Assembly: GCF_000214135.1 (NCBI RefSeq)
Contig: NZ_AFIE01000033.1
Coordinates: 1 to 39,130, forward strand
DNA length: 39,130 nt
Reading direction: 5' to 3'
Source: Acinetobacter sp. P8-3-8
GTDB taxonomy: Bacteria; Pseudomonadota; Gammaproteobacteria; Pseudomonadales; Moraxellaceae
The notes under the pieces are model-generated. The model was given only the letters and a program-made list of their open reading frames with translations, had not been told where the DNA came from and did no database searches. The position numbers were made by a program, and so were the translations under genes. This document shows positions 15,504 through 24,921 of this stretch, in pieces (position 1 is the first letter of the stretch; every line of letters starts with the position of its first letter).

Positions 15504-16390
15504 CCGTTAAAAAAAGAGGCTTGGCTAAAGGTCGTGGCTTAGATGCGTTATTAGGTTCAATCCAAAAAGAAAAATTACAGCTTGAAGTTCAGGCACTTGA
15601 TCATGGTCAATTAAAGCAAATTGATGTGACTCAATTAAAGCGTGGTACCTATCAACCACGTCGCTTTATCAATGAGCAAGATTTACAAGAGCTTGCAGCA
15701 TCAATTAAAAAACATGGTGTGATGCAGCCGATTGTGATTCGACCAATCGATGATGAAGATTTTGCGTATGAAATTATTGCAGGTGAGCGTCGCTGGCGAG
15801 CTGCACAGTTGGCTGGATTGACTGAGATTCCTGCGATTGTGCGTGATTTAACCGATCAAGTCGCGATTGCATTGGCATTGATTGAAAATATTCAACGTCA
15901 AGATTTGAATCCGATTGATCAAGCTTTGGCATTGCAGCGTTTTCATGAAGAATTTGGTTTAAGCCATCAAGAAATTGCCGATACTGTAGGTAAAGCACGT
16001 ACAACAGTCAGTAATTTACTGCGTTTGCTCAGTCTTGAAGAAGAGATTAAAGCGTTGATGCAACAAGGTCAAATTGATATGGGACATGCCCGTGCAATTT
16101 TGACCATGAAAGCCAAAGATCAATTGCAAATTGCAAAAATTGTGATTGAGAAAAGTTTATCTGTTCGTCAGACTGAGCAATTGGTTCGTGACTGGAATGA
16201 GCCGAAACAGGAAAAATCTAAAGATCCACAAGCACCTGATGTACAACAACTGACTCAAAAGTTAGCTGAACGTTTTAGTGCAAGTGTGAAAATAGATTAC
16301 AACAAGCAAGGTAAAGGGAAATTAGTCATTAGCTATAATTCATTGGATGAATTGGATGGCATTTTAAATATCTGTTTAGCAGAAAAATAA
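15500..16390 (+). CDS. parB: Chromosome partitioning protein ParB (Spo0J)
   Basis: ParB binds parS, spreads as a CTP-dependent clamp and stimulates ParA. The basic N-terminus 'KGRGLDALLG' is the ParA-interacting end. The CTP-binding domain has 'QPIVIRP' and 'GERRWRAAQLAG' (about residues 95-106), followed by 'ENIQRQDLNPIDQA'. The helix-turn-helix 'SHQEIADTVGKARTTVSNLLRLL' is in the middle and a dimerisation domain ends the protein. It overlaps parA by 4 bp, so translation is coupled. Confidence 0.96.
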   Translation: MTVKKRGLAKGRGLDALLGSIQKEKLQLEVQALDHGQLKQIDVTQLKRGTYQPRRFINEQDLQELAASIKKHGVMQPIVIRPIDDEDFAYEIIAGERRWRAAQLAGLTEIPAIVRDLTDQVAIALALIENIQRQDLNPIDQALALQRFHEEFGLSHQEIADTVGKARTTVSNLLRLLSLEEEIKALMQQGQIDMGHARAILTMKAKDQLQIAKIVIEKSLSVRQTEQLVRDWNEPKQEKSKDPQAPDVQQLTQKLAERFSASVKIDYNKQGKGKLVISYNSLDELDGILNICLAEK

Positions 16391-16426
16391 TTTTTTAAAC
16401 GGTTTTATAAAATTGGGGAACGAAAG

Positions 16427-17059
16427 ATGTGGGAACTTGTAAAGGCTGGCGGCTGGTTAATGCTGCCATTGGTTTTATGTTCAATTTTTACTGTAGCAAT
16501 CTCGATCGAGAGGTTTATACGGTTAAAACGATCTTTGGTTCTCCCTAAATCGTTGATGATGCAAAAAGGTCGCAGTTTGGATGATGTGCTCGATGTTTTA
16601 GAGCAAGATAAAACTGCTGGTCAAACATCTTTAGGTTATATTTTTAAAGATGGCATAGATGCTTATTCTCAAGGTGAGGATTATGCACGTGCGCAGATGG
16701 AAGCCAGTGCTTCACGTGAAATTGGTTATTTAGAAAAAAATATTAATTTTCTAGGTACATTGAGCGCAGTTGCACCTTTACTGGGTCTATTGGGTACAGT
16801 TGTTGGAATTATTGAGTCATTCTTGGTGATTGATTTAGGTTCGACCGCAAATCCAACCATGATGATTCCAGGTATTTCAAAAGCACTGATTACCACAGCA
16901 GCAGGTATGGTCATCGCAATTCCTGCTTTATTCGCTTATCGTTATTTTCAGCGTTTGGTTCAGGAATATGTGGCTGAGTTGGAACAACAAGCGACGTTAT
17001 TTCATGCCTCTTTATTTTTTCAAAAGCACCATGAAAAAGATCAGAAGAAAGCTGGTTAA
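16427..17059 (+). CDS. exbB: ExbB/TolQ-family proton-channel protein
   Basis: This is the 210-residue inner-membrane subunit of an ExbB-ExbD type motor that uses the proton gradient. A membrane helix lies at about residues 11-28, and two more follow in the C-terminal half with the typical 'LGTLSAVAPLLGLLGTVVGIIESF' and 'ISKALITTAAGMVIAIPAL' segments. With the following gene it would energise a TonB-like partner. The locus lies directly ahead of msbA-lpxK-kdsB, where Pseudomonas and Acinetobacter also carry an exbB-exbD-like pair, so a role in envelope lipid or LPS handling is possible but not shown. Confidence 0.88.
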   Translation: MWELVKAGGWLMLPLVLCSIFTVAISIERFIRLKRSLVLPKSLMMQKGRSLDDVLDVLEQDKTAGQTSLGYIFKDGIDAYSQGEDYARAQMEASASREIGYLEKNINFLGTLSAVAPLLGLLGTVVGIIESFLVIDLGSTANPTMMIPGISKALITTAAGMVIAIPALFAYRYFQRLVQEYVAELEQQATLFHASLFFQKHHEKDQKKAG

Positions 17060-17080
17060 TCATTCATTAGGGGTGTTTAG

Positions 17081-17503
17081 ATGAAATTTAGACGTAAAAC
17101 GGTTGAAGATATTCATATCAATCTCACACCGATGATTGATTGTCTATTGTTTATTCTTGTGATTTTGTTGTTGACCACCACATTTAATCAGCAGAGTCGT
17201 ATTAACTTATCGTTACCAGATGCACAAGGTGTGCCACCAAAAGAATATAAAAACAAAATTGAAGTCATGGTAGACTCATCAGGTCATTATGCAGTCAATG
17301 GTCAGGCACTTTCGAGTAAAGAAGGTTCTGATTTGAGTACTGCAATCAAACAAGCAGCCAATGATCGTCGTGATCTAATGTTTATCATTGCTGCAGATGC
17401 AAAAGCAACACATCAAGATGTTATACGAGTAATGGATGTCGCAGGACAACTAGGTTTCGTGAATGTCAATATTAGTACTAAAGTTCCATCCCGAGGTTAT
17501 TAA
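17081..17503 (+). CDS. exbD: ExbD/TolR-family protein
   Basis: This 140-residue protein has one N-terminal membrane helix (about residues 17-35). The conserved aspartate lies in 'INLTPMIDCLLFILVILLL', the proton-carrying residue of ExbD/TolR. A periplasmic domain follows, with the usual 'VDSSGHYAVNGQ' and 'IIAADAKATHQDVIRVMD' strands. It starts 21 bp after exbB and ends 3 bp before msbA, so the three genes are probably one transcript. Confidence 0.88.
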   Translation: MKFRRKTVEDIHINLTPMIDCLLFILVILLLTTTFNQQSRINLSLPDAQGVPPKEYKNKIEVMVDSSGHYAVNGQALSSKEGSDLSTAIKQAANDRRDLMFIIAADAKATHQDVIRVMDVAGQLGFVNVNISTKVPSRGY

Positions 17504-17506
17504 TCA

Positions 17507-19237
17507 GTGAAACAAGATTTTAAGGTTTACGTTCGCCTTTTATCGTATTTAAAGCCGTATTGGGGGATCGCCTTATTAGTTGTTGTTGGATTTGGTATTA
17601 ATGCCGCGACAGAAGTTTCTGTTGCAAAGTTACTCAAATACATTATTGATGCAATCCAAAGCGGTAATAGAGCAGATTTGGATTGGTTCCCTGCATTAAT
17701 TATTTTACTGATTTTTTTCCGTGGTTTAGGTTTATTCATGGGTGGCTATTTTACAGCAGTCATTTCCAGAAGTTTGGTTTTTAGTATTCGTCAAGAAATT
17801 TACGCCAAGCTTTTAAAACTTCCATCGCAGTATTATTTGGATAATTCATCGGGTCACATTACTGCAAAGATCATGTATAACGTGGAGCAGTTGACTGCGG
17901 CTTCATCAGAATCATTAAAGATTTTGGTTCGTGATGGTGCAATTACCATCGGTTTGTTGGGGTATTTGCTGTATACCAATTGGCGTTTAACACTGTGTAT
18001 TTTTATTTTTGTACCTATTATCGGTTTCTTAGTGCGTAAAGCTTCTAAGCGTTTGCGTAAGCTTTCTCTGCAAGTTCAAAATACCATGGGTGATGTGAAC
18101 CATATCGTACAAGAAACAGTGAGTGGTAATGCTGTTGTAAAGAGCTTTGCTGGTGAGGAAAGTGAACAGCAACGCTTTTATAAGTCTTCACAAGAAAACT
18201 TAAAACGTGGCTTGAAAATGGTTGTGGTTCAAAATCTCAATAGCCCACTTGTACAGTTGGTGATGGCTTTTGCTTTGAGTATTATTATTTGGCTGGCATT
18301 ACGTCCACAAATTTTAGGAAATACCTCAGCCGGTGAATTCGTTGCATTTATTACCGCGGCAGGTTTGTTGGCTAAGCCAGTAAAAAGTTTGACTGATATT
18401 AATGAGAAGCTACAGCGTGGTATGGCAGCAGCCTATTCGGTATTTGAATTATTGGATCTTCCACAAGAAGAAGATACAGGTACACTCCGACCAAGCTTAC
18501 AAGGTGTGATTAAGTTTGATCATGTGGGTTTGGTTTATAAAGATGATGTTAAAGCAATTGACGATTTTAATTTAGATATCCAAGCTGGACAAACAGTTGC
18601 ATTGGTTGGACGTTCTGGTGCGGGCAAGTCCTCCTTAGTGAATATGCTGGTGCGTTTTCAAGAGGTGAGTTCTGGAGAGATTTATCTTGATGGCATTCCA
18701 ATTCAAGATATTGAGCTCAAATGTTTACGTTCGCAAATTGCAATGGTGAATCAGCAAGTGGTGTTGTTTGACCGAACTGTGCGTGAAAATATTGCGTATG
18801 GGCAGTTAGGATCTGCAACAGATGAGCAAGTGATTGCTGCTGCAAAAGCTGCCTACGCTCATGAATTCATTATGGCTTTGCCAAAAGGTTATGATACGCC
18901 ATTAGGTGCGCAAGGTTTGAGTTTATCTGGTGGTCAACGTCAGCGTATAGCCATCGCACGTGCAATATTAAAAGATGCACCAATTCTGATTCTTGATGAA
19001 GCGACCAGTGCTCTCGATAATGAATCAGAACACTTTATTCAAAAAGCTTTTGACGCAGCGATGCAGGATCGAGATCGTACCACGATTGTGATTGCACATC
19101 GTTTATCGACAATTGAAAGTGCAGACTTGATTGTGGTTATGGATAAAGGGCGTATTATAGAAAAAGGTACGCATGTTGAGTTATTGGCACAGCAGGGCGC
19201 TTATTATCAACTTCATGAACGTAATTTTGAGGAATAA
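17507..19237 (+). CDS. msbA: Lipid A/LPS export ABC transporter MsbA
   Basis: MsbA flips core-lipid A across the inner membrane. The N-terminal half has the six-helix ABC exporter domain. The nucleotide-binding domain has Walker A 'GRSGAGKSSLV' (about residues 368-378), signature 'LSGGQRQR' (about 473), Walker B 'ILILDEATSALD' and the switch histidine in 'IVIAHRLST'. The start is GTG at 17507, three bases after the exbD stop, with ATCA just before it and no strong ribosome binding site, which suggests coupling to exbD translation. At 576 residues it is full length. Confidence 0.95.
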   Translation: MKQDFKVYVRLLSYLKPYWGIALLVVVGFGINAATEVSVAKLLKYIIDAIQSGNRADLDWFPALIILLIFFRGLGLFMGGYFTAVISRSLVFSIRQEIYAKLLKLPSQYYLDNSSGHITAKIMYNVEQLTAASSESLKILVRDGAITIGLLGYLLYTNWRLTLCIFIFVPIIGFLVRKASKRLRKLSLQVQNTMGDVNHIVQETVSGNAVVKSFAGEESEQQRFYKSSQENLKRGLKMVVVQNLNSPLVQLVMAFALSIIIWLALRPQILGNTSAGEFVAFITAAGLLAKPVKSLTDINEKLQRGMAAAYSVFELLDLPQEEDTGTLRPSLQGVIKFDHVGLVYKDDVKAIDDFNLDIQAGQTVALVGRSGAGKSSLVNMLVRFQEVSSGEIYLDGIPIQDIELKCLRSQIAMVNQQVVLFDRTVRENIAYGQLGSATDEQVIAAAKAAYAHEFIMALPKGYDTPLGAQGLSLSGGQRQRIAIARAILKDAPILILDEATSALDNESEHFIQKAFDAAMQDRDRTTIVIAHRLSTIESADLIVVMDKGRIIEKGTHVELLAQQGAYYQLHERNFEE

Positions 19238-19243
19238 TTGCAC

Positions 19244-20263
19244 ATGTCTATTGCGCAGATCATTCAAAATGCTTGGAATAAGAAGGCCAAGTGGTTGATT
19301 GTGCTGCGCCCATTGTCATGGCTTTATCAGTTTGGTTTTACGCTCAATAAAAAGCTCTTTCAATACGGTTTAAAACGTAAATACAAAGCACCTGTGCCAG
19401 TGATGATTATTGGCAATATTACCGTTGGAGGGAGTGGTAAAACACCTTTACTCATTCAATTGGTTAAGTATCTTCAACAGCATCAAGTTCGAGTGGGTGT
19501 GATTAGTCGTGGCTATGGCGGACAAGGGCCTTTTCCTGCATTGGTTAATTTAGATTCGATGCCTGATAGCGTAGGAGACGAACCTTGTTTAATTGTTCAG
19601 TCGACCAATGTTCCTATGGCTGTCGGTGGAAACCGTCAAGCAACCATTGAACTGTTACTGCAACATCATGATTTAGATATGATCATTAGTGATGATGGTT
19701 TGCAACACTGGGCTTTAGAACGTCAGATTGAATGGATTGTTTTGGATAATAATCGTGGTTTAGGTAATCAAAAAATATTACCTGAAGGCTATCTGCGTGA
19801 ACCTGTTAGTCGTTTAAAGCACAGTACTGTGATTGAACATGCACAGCATCCGCAATCAGATTTAAATATGCATTTAGAGGTTGCAGAACCTTATTTGCTC
19901 AATCCGCTGTTTGATCAGTCTGAACGCTTTGATGCAAATCAAGATTTTTATGCGGTGGTGGGTATTGGTTTTCCGCAACGTTTTTATAAGACTTTAGACA
20001 GTATTGGTGTTCATCAATTCCAATGCCATGAATTTCCAGATCATTATGATTATGAAATTGATGATTTACAGTTTGAAGATTCGAACCCGATTATCACCAC
20101 TGAAAAAGATGCTGTTAAATTATTACCATTGTTAAATAAACATCCTGCATTTAATCGTGAAATCTGGATTGTTCCAGTTGAAGCAGTATTATCTGAACAA
20201 TGCTATCAGTTACTTCATAAACAACTTACTCAACTTGGTATTGATCTAATACAAGGTTCTTAG
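19244..20263 (+). CDS. lpxK: Tetraacyldisaccharide 4'-kinase LpxK
   Basis: LpxK phosphorylates the lipid A precursor at the 4' position on the inner membrane. The P-loop 'NITVGGSGKTPL' and the downstream 'VISRGYGG', 'VGDEPCLIV' and 'SDDGLQHWAL' motifs are those of the family. The ATG at 19244 is preferred over a TTG at 19238 since GAGGAA (19228-19233) is well spaced for it; length is 339 residues. It follows msbA by 6 bp, and kdsB starts at the base after its stop. Confidence 0.96.
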   Translation: MSIAQIIQNAWNKKAKWLIVLRPLSWLYQFGFTLNKKLFQYGLKRKYKAPVPVMIIGNITVGGSGKTPLLIQLVKYLQQHQVRVGVISRGYGGQGPFPALVNLDSMPDSVGDEPCLIVQSTNVPMAVGGNRQATIELLLQHHDLDMIISDDGLQHWALERQIEWIVLDNNRGLGNQKILPEGYLREPVSRLKHSTVIEHAQHPQSDLNMHLEVAEPYLLNPLFDQSERFDANQDFYAVVGIGFPQRFYKTLDSIGVHQFQCHEFPDHYDYEIDDLQFEDSNPIITTEKDAVKLLPLLNKHPAFNREIWIVPVEAVLSEQCYQLLHKQLTQLGIDLIQGS

Positions 20264-21025
20264 ATGAAACATATTGTTATTCCTGCTCGTTTTGCAAGCT
20301 CACGTTTACCTGGGAAACCACTTTTAGAAATTCATGGTCGTGCCATGATTTTACGTGTTGTGGATCAGGCTCGAAAAGTACAGGGTTTTGATGATTTGTG
20401 CGTTGCTACAGATGATCAGCGTATTGTGGACTTATGTCGTGCAGAAGGGGTTGATGTGGTTATTACCAGTTCAAATCATCCTTCAGGTACAGATCGTTTA
20501 AGTGAAGTTGCACGAATTAAAGGTTGGGCAGAAGACGATATTATTGTTAATGTGCAGGGCGATGAGCCTTTATTGCCTGCTGAATTGGTGATTCAAGTGG
20601 CTAAATTGTTGGAAGAAAAACCACAATGCTCAATGTCCACTTTGTGTGAACCTATATATCAGCTCGAAGAATTTCAACGAGATAGCATCGTAAAGGTGGT
20701 GATGTCAAAGTTCAATGAAGCGCTGTATTTTAGTCGTGCAACAATTCCATATGATCGTGAAGGTGTAAAACAAGCTGAACAAAAGCTACATCAACATGCG
20801 TATCGTCATTTGGGTTTATATGCTTATCGTGTAAAACTACTTCAAGAATATGTGACTTGGGATGTGGGGACCTTAGAGCAATTGGAAAGTCTTGAGCAAT
20901 TACGTGTCTTGGAAAATGGTCATCGTATTGCAATTGACATTGCGCAAGTGAATTTACCACCGGGTGTAGATACTCAAGCAGATTTAGACCGTTTAAATGC
21001 GATGGATATCTCTGCATTCGCCTGA
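20264..21025 (+). CDS. kdsB: 3-deoxy-manno-octulosonate cytidylyltransferase KdsB
   Basis: KdsB activates Kdo as CMP-Kdo for attachment to lipid A. The N-terminus '[15 protein letters not shown]' is the CTP-binding signature; 'VATDDQRI', '[10 protein letters not shown]' and 'LGLYAYR' are further family motifs. The length of 253 residues is standard. There is no gap after lpxK, so expression is coupled. Confidence 0.96.
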   Translation: MKHIVIPARFASSRLPGKPLLEIHGRAMILRVVDQARKVQGFDDLCVATDDQRIVDLCRAEGVDVVITSSNHPSGTDRLSEVARIKGWAEDDIIVNVQGDEPLLPAELVIQVAKLLEEKPQCSMSTLCEPIYQLEEFQRDSIVKVVMSKFNEALYFSRATIPYDREGVKQAEQKLHQHAYRHLGLYAYRVKLLQEYVTWDVGTLEQLESLEQLRVLENGHRIAIDIAQVNLPPGVDTQADLDRLNAMDISAFA

Positions 21026-21108
21026 TTCAGTTTGTTTTTTATGTTAAATAAACGTATTTATTTGCATCAATTATAGTTTTAAATAATGGCTTTTTAGGTT
21101 AATGATCG

Positions 21109-22089
21109 ATGGATGTTGCTCAATCTCAAGTTTATCCATGGCAACAGCCCGTTTGGGAAACGCTTACAGGGCGCTTCCCACAACTAGGGCATGGTTTATT
21201 GTTCTATGGTAAGAAGGGTTGTGGTAAACATGAATTTGCACAACATTTTTTGTCTTGGGTGTTGTGTTTAAATAAAACTGCTACAGGTGCTTGCGGTGAG
21301 TGCAGTAGTTGTCAGTGGTTAAAATCAGATACTCATCCGAATTATGTCAATATCACGACTGATGAAGACAATAAAAAGCAAAACGCAAAAATTAAGATTG
21401 AGAAGATTCGTGATTTACTACCATTTGTACAACAAACCGTAGATGGTTGGCGTGTTATTGTGATTGAACCTGCTGAGGCGTTAAATATTGCTTCAGCCAA
21501 TGCCTTATTGAAAACCTTGGAAGAGCCGGGTGATCGAGTGCTGATTATTCTGTTGGCAGATCATTATCTTAAACTTCCAGCGACGATTCGCAGTCGTTTA
21601 CAGCATTTTGCCATGGATCGTATCACTTCAGCTCAATCAGATGAGTATTTAAAACAACATCTTCCAATTGAAATGCAGGCAAAAATTCCGCTACTTTTGA
21701 ATTTATCGAATCATATGCCTTTACAGGCTTTAGCGCTGGCACAGTTGGATTGGTTAAATCGTAGAGCTGAATTTTTGCAAGATTGGCAAAGACTGGTTCT
21801 GCAAAAAAGTATGCCTTTACAGTTTGCGACGAAGTGGAATAAAGAATTAAGTTTTTCTGATTTTTTGCAGATGTTTGAATACTTGTTGTCGGATATAATT
21901 TGTGTCAAGCTGAATCAAGCAGTTAAAAATGATGATATAGATCTAAGTACCATTGCAGAGCAATACACTTTGCAAAATTTATTTTTAATTTATGAAGATT
22001 TACAAAAATCCAAGTTAAAAGTAGATCAAAATGTACAAACAAATCTGATTGTTGATCAATTATCAATTCAATTGATGAATGTGTCATAA
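21109..22089 (+). CDS. holB: DNA polymerase III delta' subunit HolB
   Basis: HolB is the non-ATPase delta' part of the clamp loader. The degenerate P-loop 'GKKGCGKHEFA' lacks the serine/threonine after lysine, as expected for delta'. A zinc module with four cysteines ('CLNKTATGACGECSSCQWL') and the sensor-like 'NALLKTLEEPGDRVLIILLAD' followed by 'IRSRLQ' identify the family. It is 326 residues long. A short 83-bp spacer separates it from kdsB, and pilZ and tatD follow in the order seen in Pseudomonas. Confidence 0.93.
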   Translation: MDVAQSQVYPWQQPVWETLTGRFPQLGHGLLFYGKKGCGKHEFAQHFLSWVLCLNKTATGACGECSSCQWLKSDTHPNYVNITTDEDNKKQNAKIKIEKIRDLLPFVQQTVDGWRVIVIEPAEALNIASANALLKTLEEPGDRVLIILLADHYLKLPATIRSRLQHFAMDRITSAQSDEYLKQHLPIEMQAKIPLLLNLSNHMPLQALALAQLDWLNRRAEFLQDWQRLVLQKSMPLQFATKWNKELSFSDFLQMFEYLLSDIICVKLNQAVKNDDIDLSTIAEQYTLQNLFLIYEDLQKSKLKVDQNVQTNLIVDQLSIQLMNVS

Positions 22090-22112
22090 CATTTGAATAT
22101 TAAAGGGAAATA

Positions 22113-22460
22113 ATGATGCAACCACCACGTATGAACGGTTTAATTCAGGTGAATATTAATGATCGTGCGACATTACAAGCCAGTTATATGCCTTATATTC
22201 TGGGTGGCGGATTATTTGTTCCCTCTAAACAAGCGGTAAAAATGGGCGATGAAATTTTTGTTTTAGCAGGATTGCCAGAACAATCACAAAAAGTACCTTT
22301 AACAGGTAAAGTGATTTGGATTTCTCAAAAGCAAAATGGTATTAAACCACAAGGTTTTGCGATCCAATTATCTGGCGAAAAAGGCTCGTATTACAAAATG
22401 GAAGCAGAAAAAATGCTTGCAGGAAGTATGTCTTTAGATCGTCCAAATTTTACCATGTAA
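22113..22460 (+). CDS. pilZ: PilZ-domain type IV pilus protein
   Basis: This 115-residue protein corresponds to the pilus-biogenesis PilZ found between holB and tatD in Pseudomonas, needed for type IV pilus assembly. 'LGGGLFVPS', 'VFVLAGLPE'-like strands and 'GKVIWISQ' outline the PilZ barrel. The RxxxR c-di-GMP motif expected before the barrel in ligand-binding PilZ proteins is not visible, in line with the original PilZ that does not bind the nucleotide. Two adjacent ATGs (22113, 22116) are possible starts after AAAGGGA. Confidence 0.85.
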   Translation: MMQPPRMNGLIQVNINDRATLQASYMPYILGGGLFVPSKQAVKMGDEIFVLAGLPEQSQKVPLTGKVIWISQKQNGIKPQGFAIQLSGEKGSYYKMEAEKMLAGSMSLDRPNFTM

Positions 22461-22500
22461 GATGATTTAGCATTATTTATAAAACTATTTAGGAAAGACT

Positions 22501-23274
22501 GTGTTTGTTGATACGCATTGCCATCTCACTATGTTGGATTTAACACCTTATGATGGAAATCTTGATGCAGCTTTGCAACAAGCTCGTGAAGGTGGTGTAT
22601 CTAAATTTATGGGAATATCTGTAGATTTAGATGATCATATTGCACTTGCTGAAATCGCAGCACGTCATGCAGATGTTGGTTATAGTGTGGGTGTGCATCC
22701 ATGTGAAGATCCCGCAGTCATGCAACGTGCAACAGTTGAAAAATTAGTTGAATTGGCACAGGCTGAAAAAGCTTGGGCATTGGGTGAAACAGGCTTAGAT
22801 TATTTTCACAGCACAGAATTTATTGCTGAGCAAAAAGCGTGTTTCGCACGCCATATTCAAGCTTCGCAAATTGTAAAAAAACCTGTGGTTGTGCATACAC
22901 GTTCTGCTAAGCATGATACTGTAGATTTGATCCGTGCTGAGCATTCTACACATGGAATTTTGCACTGTTTCACAGAAGACTGGGAAACGGCAAAAGCTGT
23001 ACTAGATTGTGGATATTACATTTCTTTTTCGGGCATTGTGTCTTTTAAAAATGCGCAAGATTTAAGAGACGTGGCGAAACAAGTTCCATTGGATCGTGTT
23101 TTAATCGAAACGGACAGCCCTTATTTAGCGCCTATGCCTTATCGAGGTAAGACTAATGAACCGAAGTATGTTCCTTATGTCGCTAAAGCTTTGAGTGATG
23201 TATATGGTAAATCGCTTGAAGAAATGGCTTTTATTACCACACAAAATTTTGAAAATTTGCTTAAACAACAGTGA
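22501..23274 (+). CDS. TatD-family metal-dependent deoxyribonuclease/hydrolase
   Basis: The 257-residue protein is a TIM-barrel metallohydrolase of the YcfH/TatD group. Metal ligands are visible in 'FVDTHCHL' (HxH near the start), 'GETGLDYF' (glutamate), 'VVHTRSA' (histidine), 'GILHCFTE' (histidine) and 'IETDSPYLAP' (aspartate). Members have 3'-5' exonuclease activity and may act on damaged DNA. The GTG at 22501 is the start, supported by AGGAAAG eight bases upstream. It follows holB and pilZ, a frequent neighbour of HolB. Confidence 0.9.
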   Translation: MFVDTHCHLTMLDLTPYDGNLDAALQQAREGGVSKFMGISVDLDDHIALAEIAARHADVGYSVGVHPCEDPAVMQRATVEKLVELAQAEKAWALGETGLDYFHSTEFIAEQKACFARHIQASQIVKKPVVVHTRSAKHDTVDLIRAEHSTHGILHCFTEDWETAKAVLDCGYYISFSGIVSFKNAQDLRDVAKQVPLDRVLIETDSPYLAPMPYRGKTNEPKYVPYVAKALSDVYGKSLEEMAFITTQNFENLLKQQ

Positions 23275-23352
23275 TTAAAGATCTGCTGACATTTCATAAT
23301 TGACTTGCGTTGTAGGCAAATCATTAACGGATAGAATAAGAGAGTTTATCGA

Positions 23353-23973
23353 GTGAAGATGGATCGACAGGCTCAATTTAGAGCAAGAGAAGCGTTAATT
23401 TTTCAGGTGGCTGAACAATTACTTTTAGAAAATGGTGAAGCAGGCATGACCTTAGATGCGCTTGCTGCTGAACTTGATCTCGCTAAAGGAACGCTTTATA
23501 AACATTTTCAAAGCAAAGATGAATTGTACATGTTGTTGATTATTCGTAATGAACGCATGTTATTGGAAATGATTAAAGATACTGAAAAAGCATTTCCAGA
23601 ACATTTAGCTTTTTTTATGTTGCATCACTTACACCACCCTGAAAGAGCAGTATTGTTTCATCAAATAGAAGAGCGTTTGTCTACCACTGGACAAGGAATC
23701 TATCAATTATTTAATGAGCTTTATCAGGTGCGTAAACAACGCTTACGCTTGATTATCCGAATGACGGAAAGTTATTTAGAGTCGATTCAAAGTTTGATGA
23801 GTGTGCGTGATTATTTGGCATCTATTTGGTCAATTACTCACGGTGCTGCGGCTATTCTCAATTCAAGTTTTTATCAACGCTATTTAGGTTGTCGTGACAC
23901 ATTACGTGTTGCACTGATTGACCAAGCTTTGGCGATCCCCAAACATCCGCAATCTTCTGAACAGGTTGCATAA
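23353..23973 (+). CDS. TetR-family transcriptional regulator
   Basis: The N-terminal helix-turn-helix is typical of TetR proteins ('MTLDALAAELDLAKGTLYKHFQSKDELY', about residues 32-60). The C-terminal ligand domain is not recognisable. The start is GTG 23353 or ATG 23359; both are plausible. Six bases separate its stop from gspH, so it may be co-transcribed with, or influence, the pseudopilin genes. Its ligand and target are unknown. Confidence 0.85.
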   Translation: MKMDRQAQFRAREALIFQVAEQLLLENGEAGMTLDALAAELDLAKGTLYKHFQSKDELYMLLIIRNERMLLEMIKDTEKAFPEHLAFFMLHHLHHPERAVLFHQIEERLSTTGQGIYQLFNELYQVRKQRLRLIIRMTESYLESIQSLMSVRDYLASIWSITHGAAAILNSSFYQRYLGCRDTLRVALIDQALAIPKHPQSSEQVA

Positions 23974-23978
23974 TTTAT

Positions 23979-24545
23979 ATGAAGTCTTTGCCATCATCTC
24001 ACGTAGTTCGAGGTTTTACCTTGATCGAGGTGATGGTTGTTATTGTTATTATTAGTATTATTGCATCATTGGTTGTTTTAAATATCGATGGTTTAGATCA
24101 ACGAAAAGCGATGCAAGCACGTGAAATGTTGTTGCTCGATTTAAAGCAAATTAATCGAGAAGCCAATGATCAATCCCGTATTTACGCTTTAGATATACAA
24201 AATGCAACCGATGTTGCAGAGGCTCAATACGGTATTATCGAATATTTACCGACCCGATCAGATGCACGCGCTACAGTTCAAGTGATTGAAAATAAACCGT
24301 GGAAAGAAGTCACAGATTTTCAAAAACGGACGTTGCCAGAGCATGTTTCATTTGTTATTGAAACGGACGATCATGATTTTCAAAATGCAAATAATGCAGA
24401 TTTATTGGGAAATAACGCACCTAAATTAATTTGGTTTGGAAATGGTGAAACTAAGCCTGTCACGATTCAAATGTATTATGATCAAAAGCCTGTGGGTGAT
24501 GTAATACGTGTCGATTATTTGGGTAAAGTAGATGAAGAAAAATAA
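23979..24545 (+). CDS. gspH: Type II secretion minor pseudopilin GspH
   Basis: The prepilin peptidase site is 'RG-FTLIEVMVV', followed by a hydrophobic helix of about 20 residues and a charged 'DQRKAMQAREML' segment. The C-terminal domain length and the position ahead of I, J and K fit GspH. GspH joins the tip of the short pseudopilus that pushes substrates through the outer membrane secretin. The gene overlaps the start of gspI by 14 bp. Confidence 0.85.
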   Translation: MKSLPSSHVVRGFTLIEVMVVIVIISIIASLVVLNIDGLDQRKAMQAREMLLLDLKQINREANDQSRIYALDIQNATDVAEAQYGIIEYLPTRSDARATVQVIENKPWKEVTDFQKRTLPEHVSFVIETDDHDFQNANNADLLGNNAPKLIWFGNGETKPVTIQMYYDQKPVGDVIRVDYLGKVDEEK

Positions 24546-24921
24546 AGGCTTTACACTGATTGAGGTCGTGGTTGCATTGGCAATTTTTGCAGTTGCAGCA
24601 ATGGCGCTGACCAAAGTAGCAATGCAATACACGCAATCAACAGGTAATGCAATTTTACGGACCAAAGCACAATTCGTCGCACAGAATGAAATTTCTCAAA
24701 TGATCATCAATCAAGAATGGTTAACAGGGACATCTTCTAAGCAAATTACTGTGCAAGGCGAGACTTGGCAAGTCGATAAAAAAGCAGAAGCAACCATCAG
24801 CCCAGATGTGCAAAAGATAGATGTGCAAGTCAGTCTTTTTAATAATGATACGGGTAAGGTAGAAGCAGGAATCACCAATATGGTGTTTTTTAATTATCCT
24901 ATAAAAGAAAAACAATCGTGA
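24532..24921 (+). CDS. gspI: Type II secretion minor pseudopilin GspI
   Basis: This 129-residue prepilin has the leader 'MKKNKG-FTLIEVVVALAIFAVAAMAL'. The short size and 'QFVAQNEISQMI' region agree with GspI, which nucleates the pseudopilus tip with J and K. It starts inside gspH and its stop overlaps the gspJ start. Confidence 0.87.
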   Translation: MKKNKGFTLIEVVVALAIFAVAAMALTKVAMQYTQSTGNAILRTKAQFVAQNEISQMIINQEWLTGTSSKQITVQGETWQVDKKAEATISPDVQKIDVQVSLFNNDTGKVEAGITNMVFFNYPIKEKQS

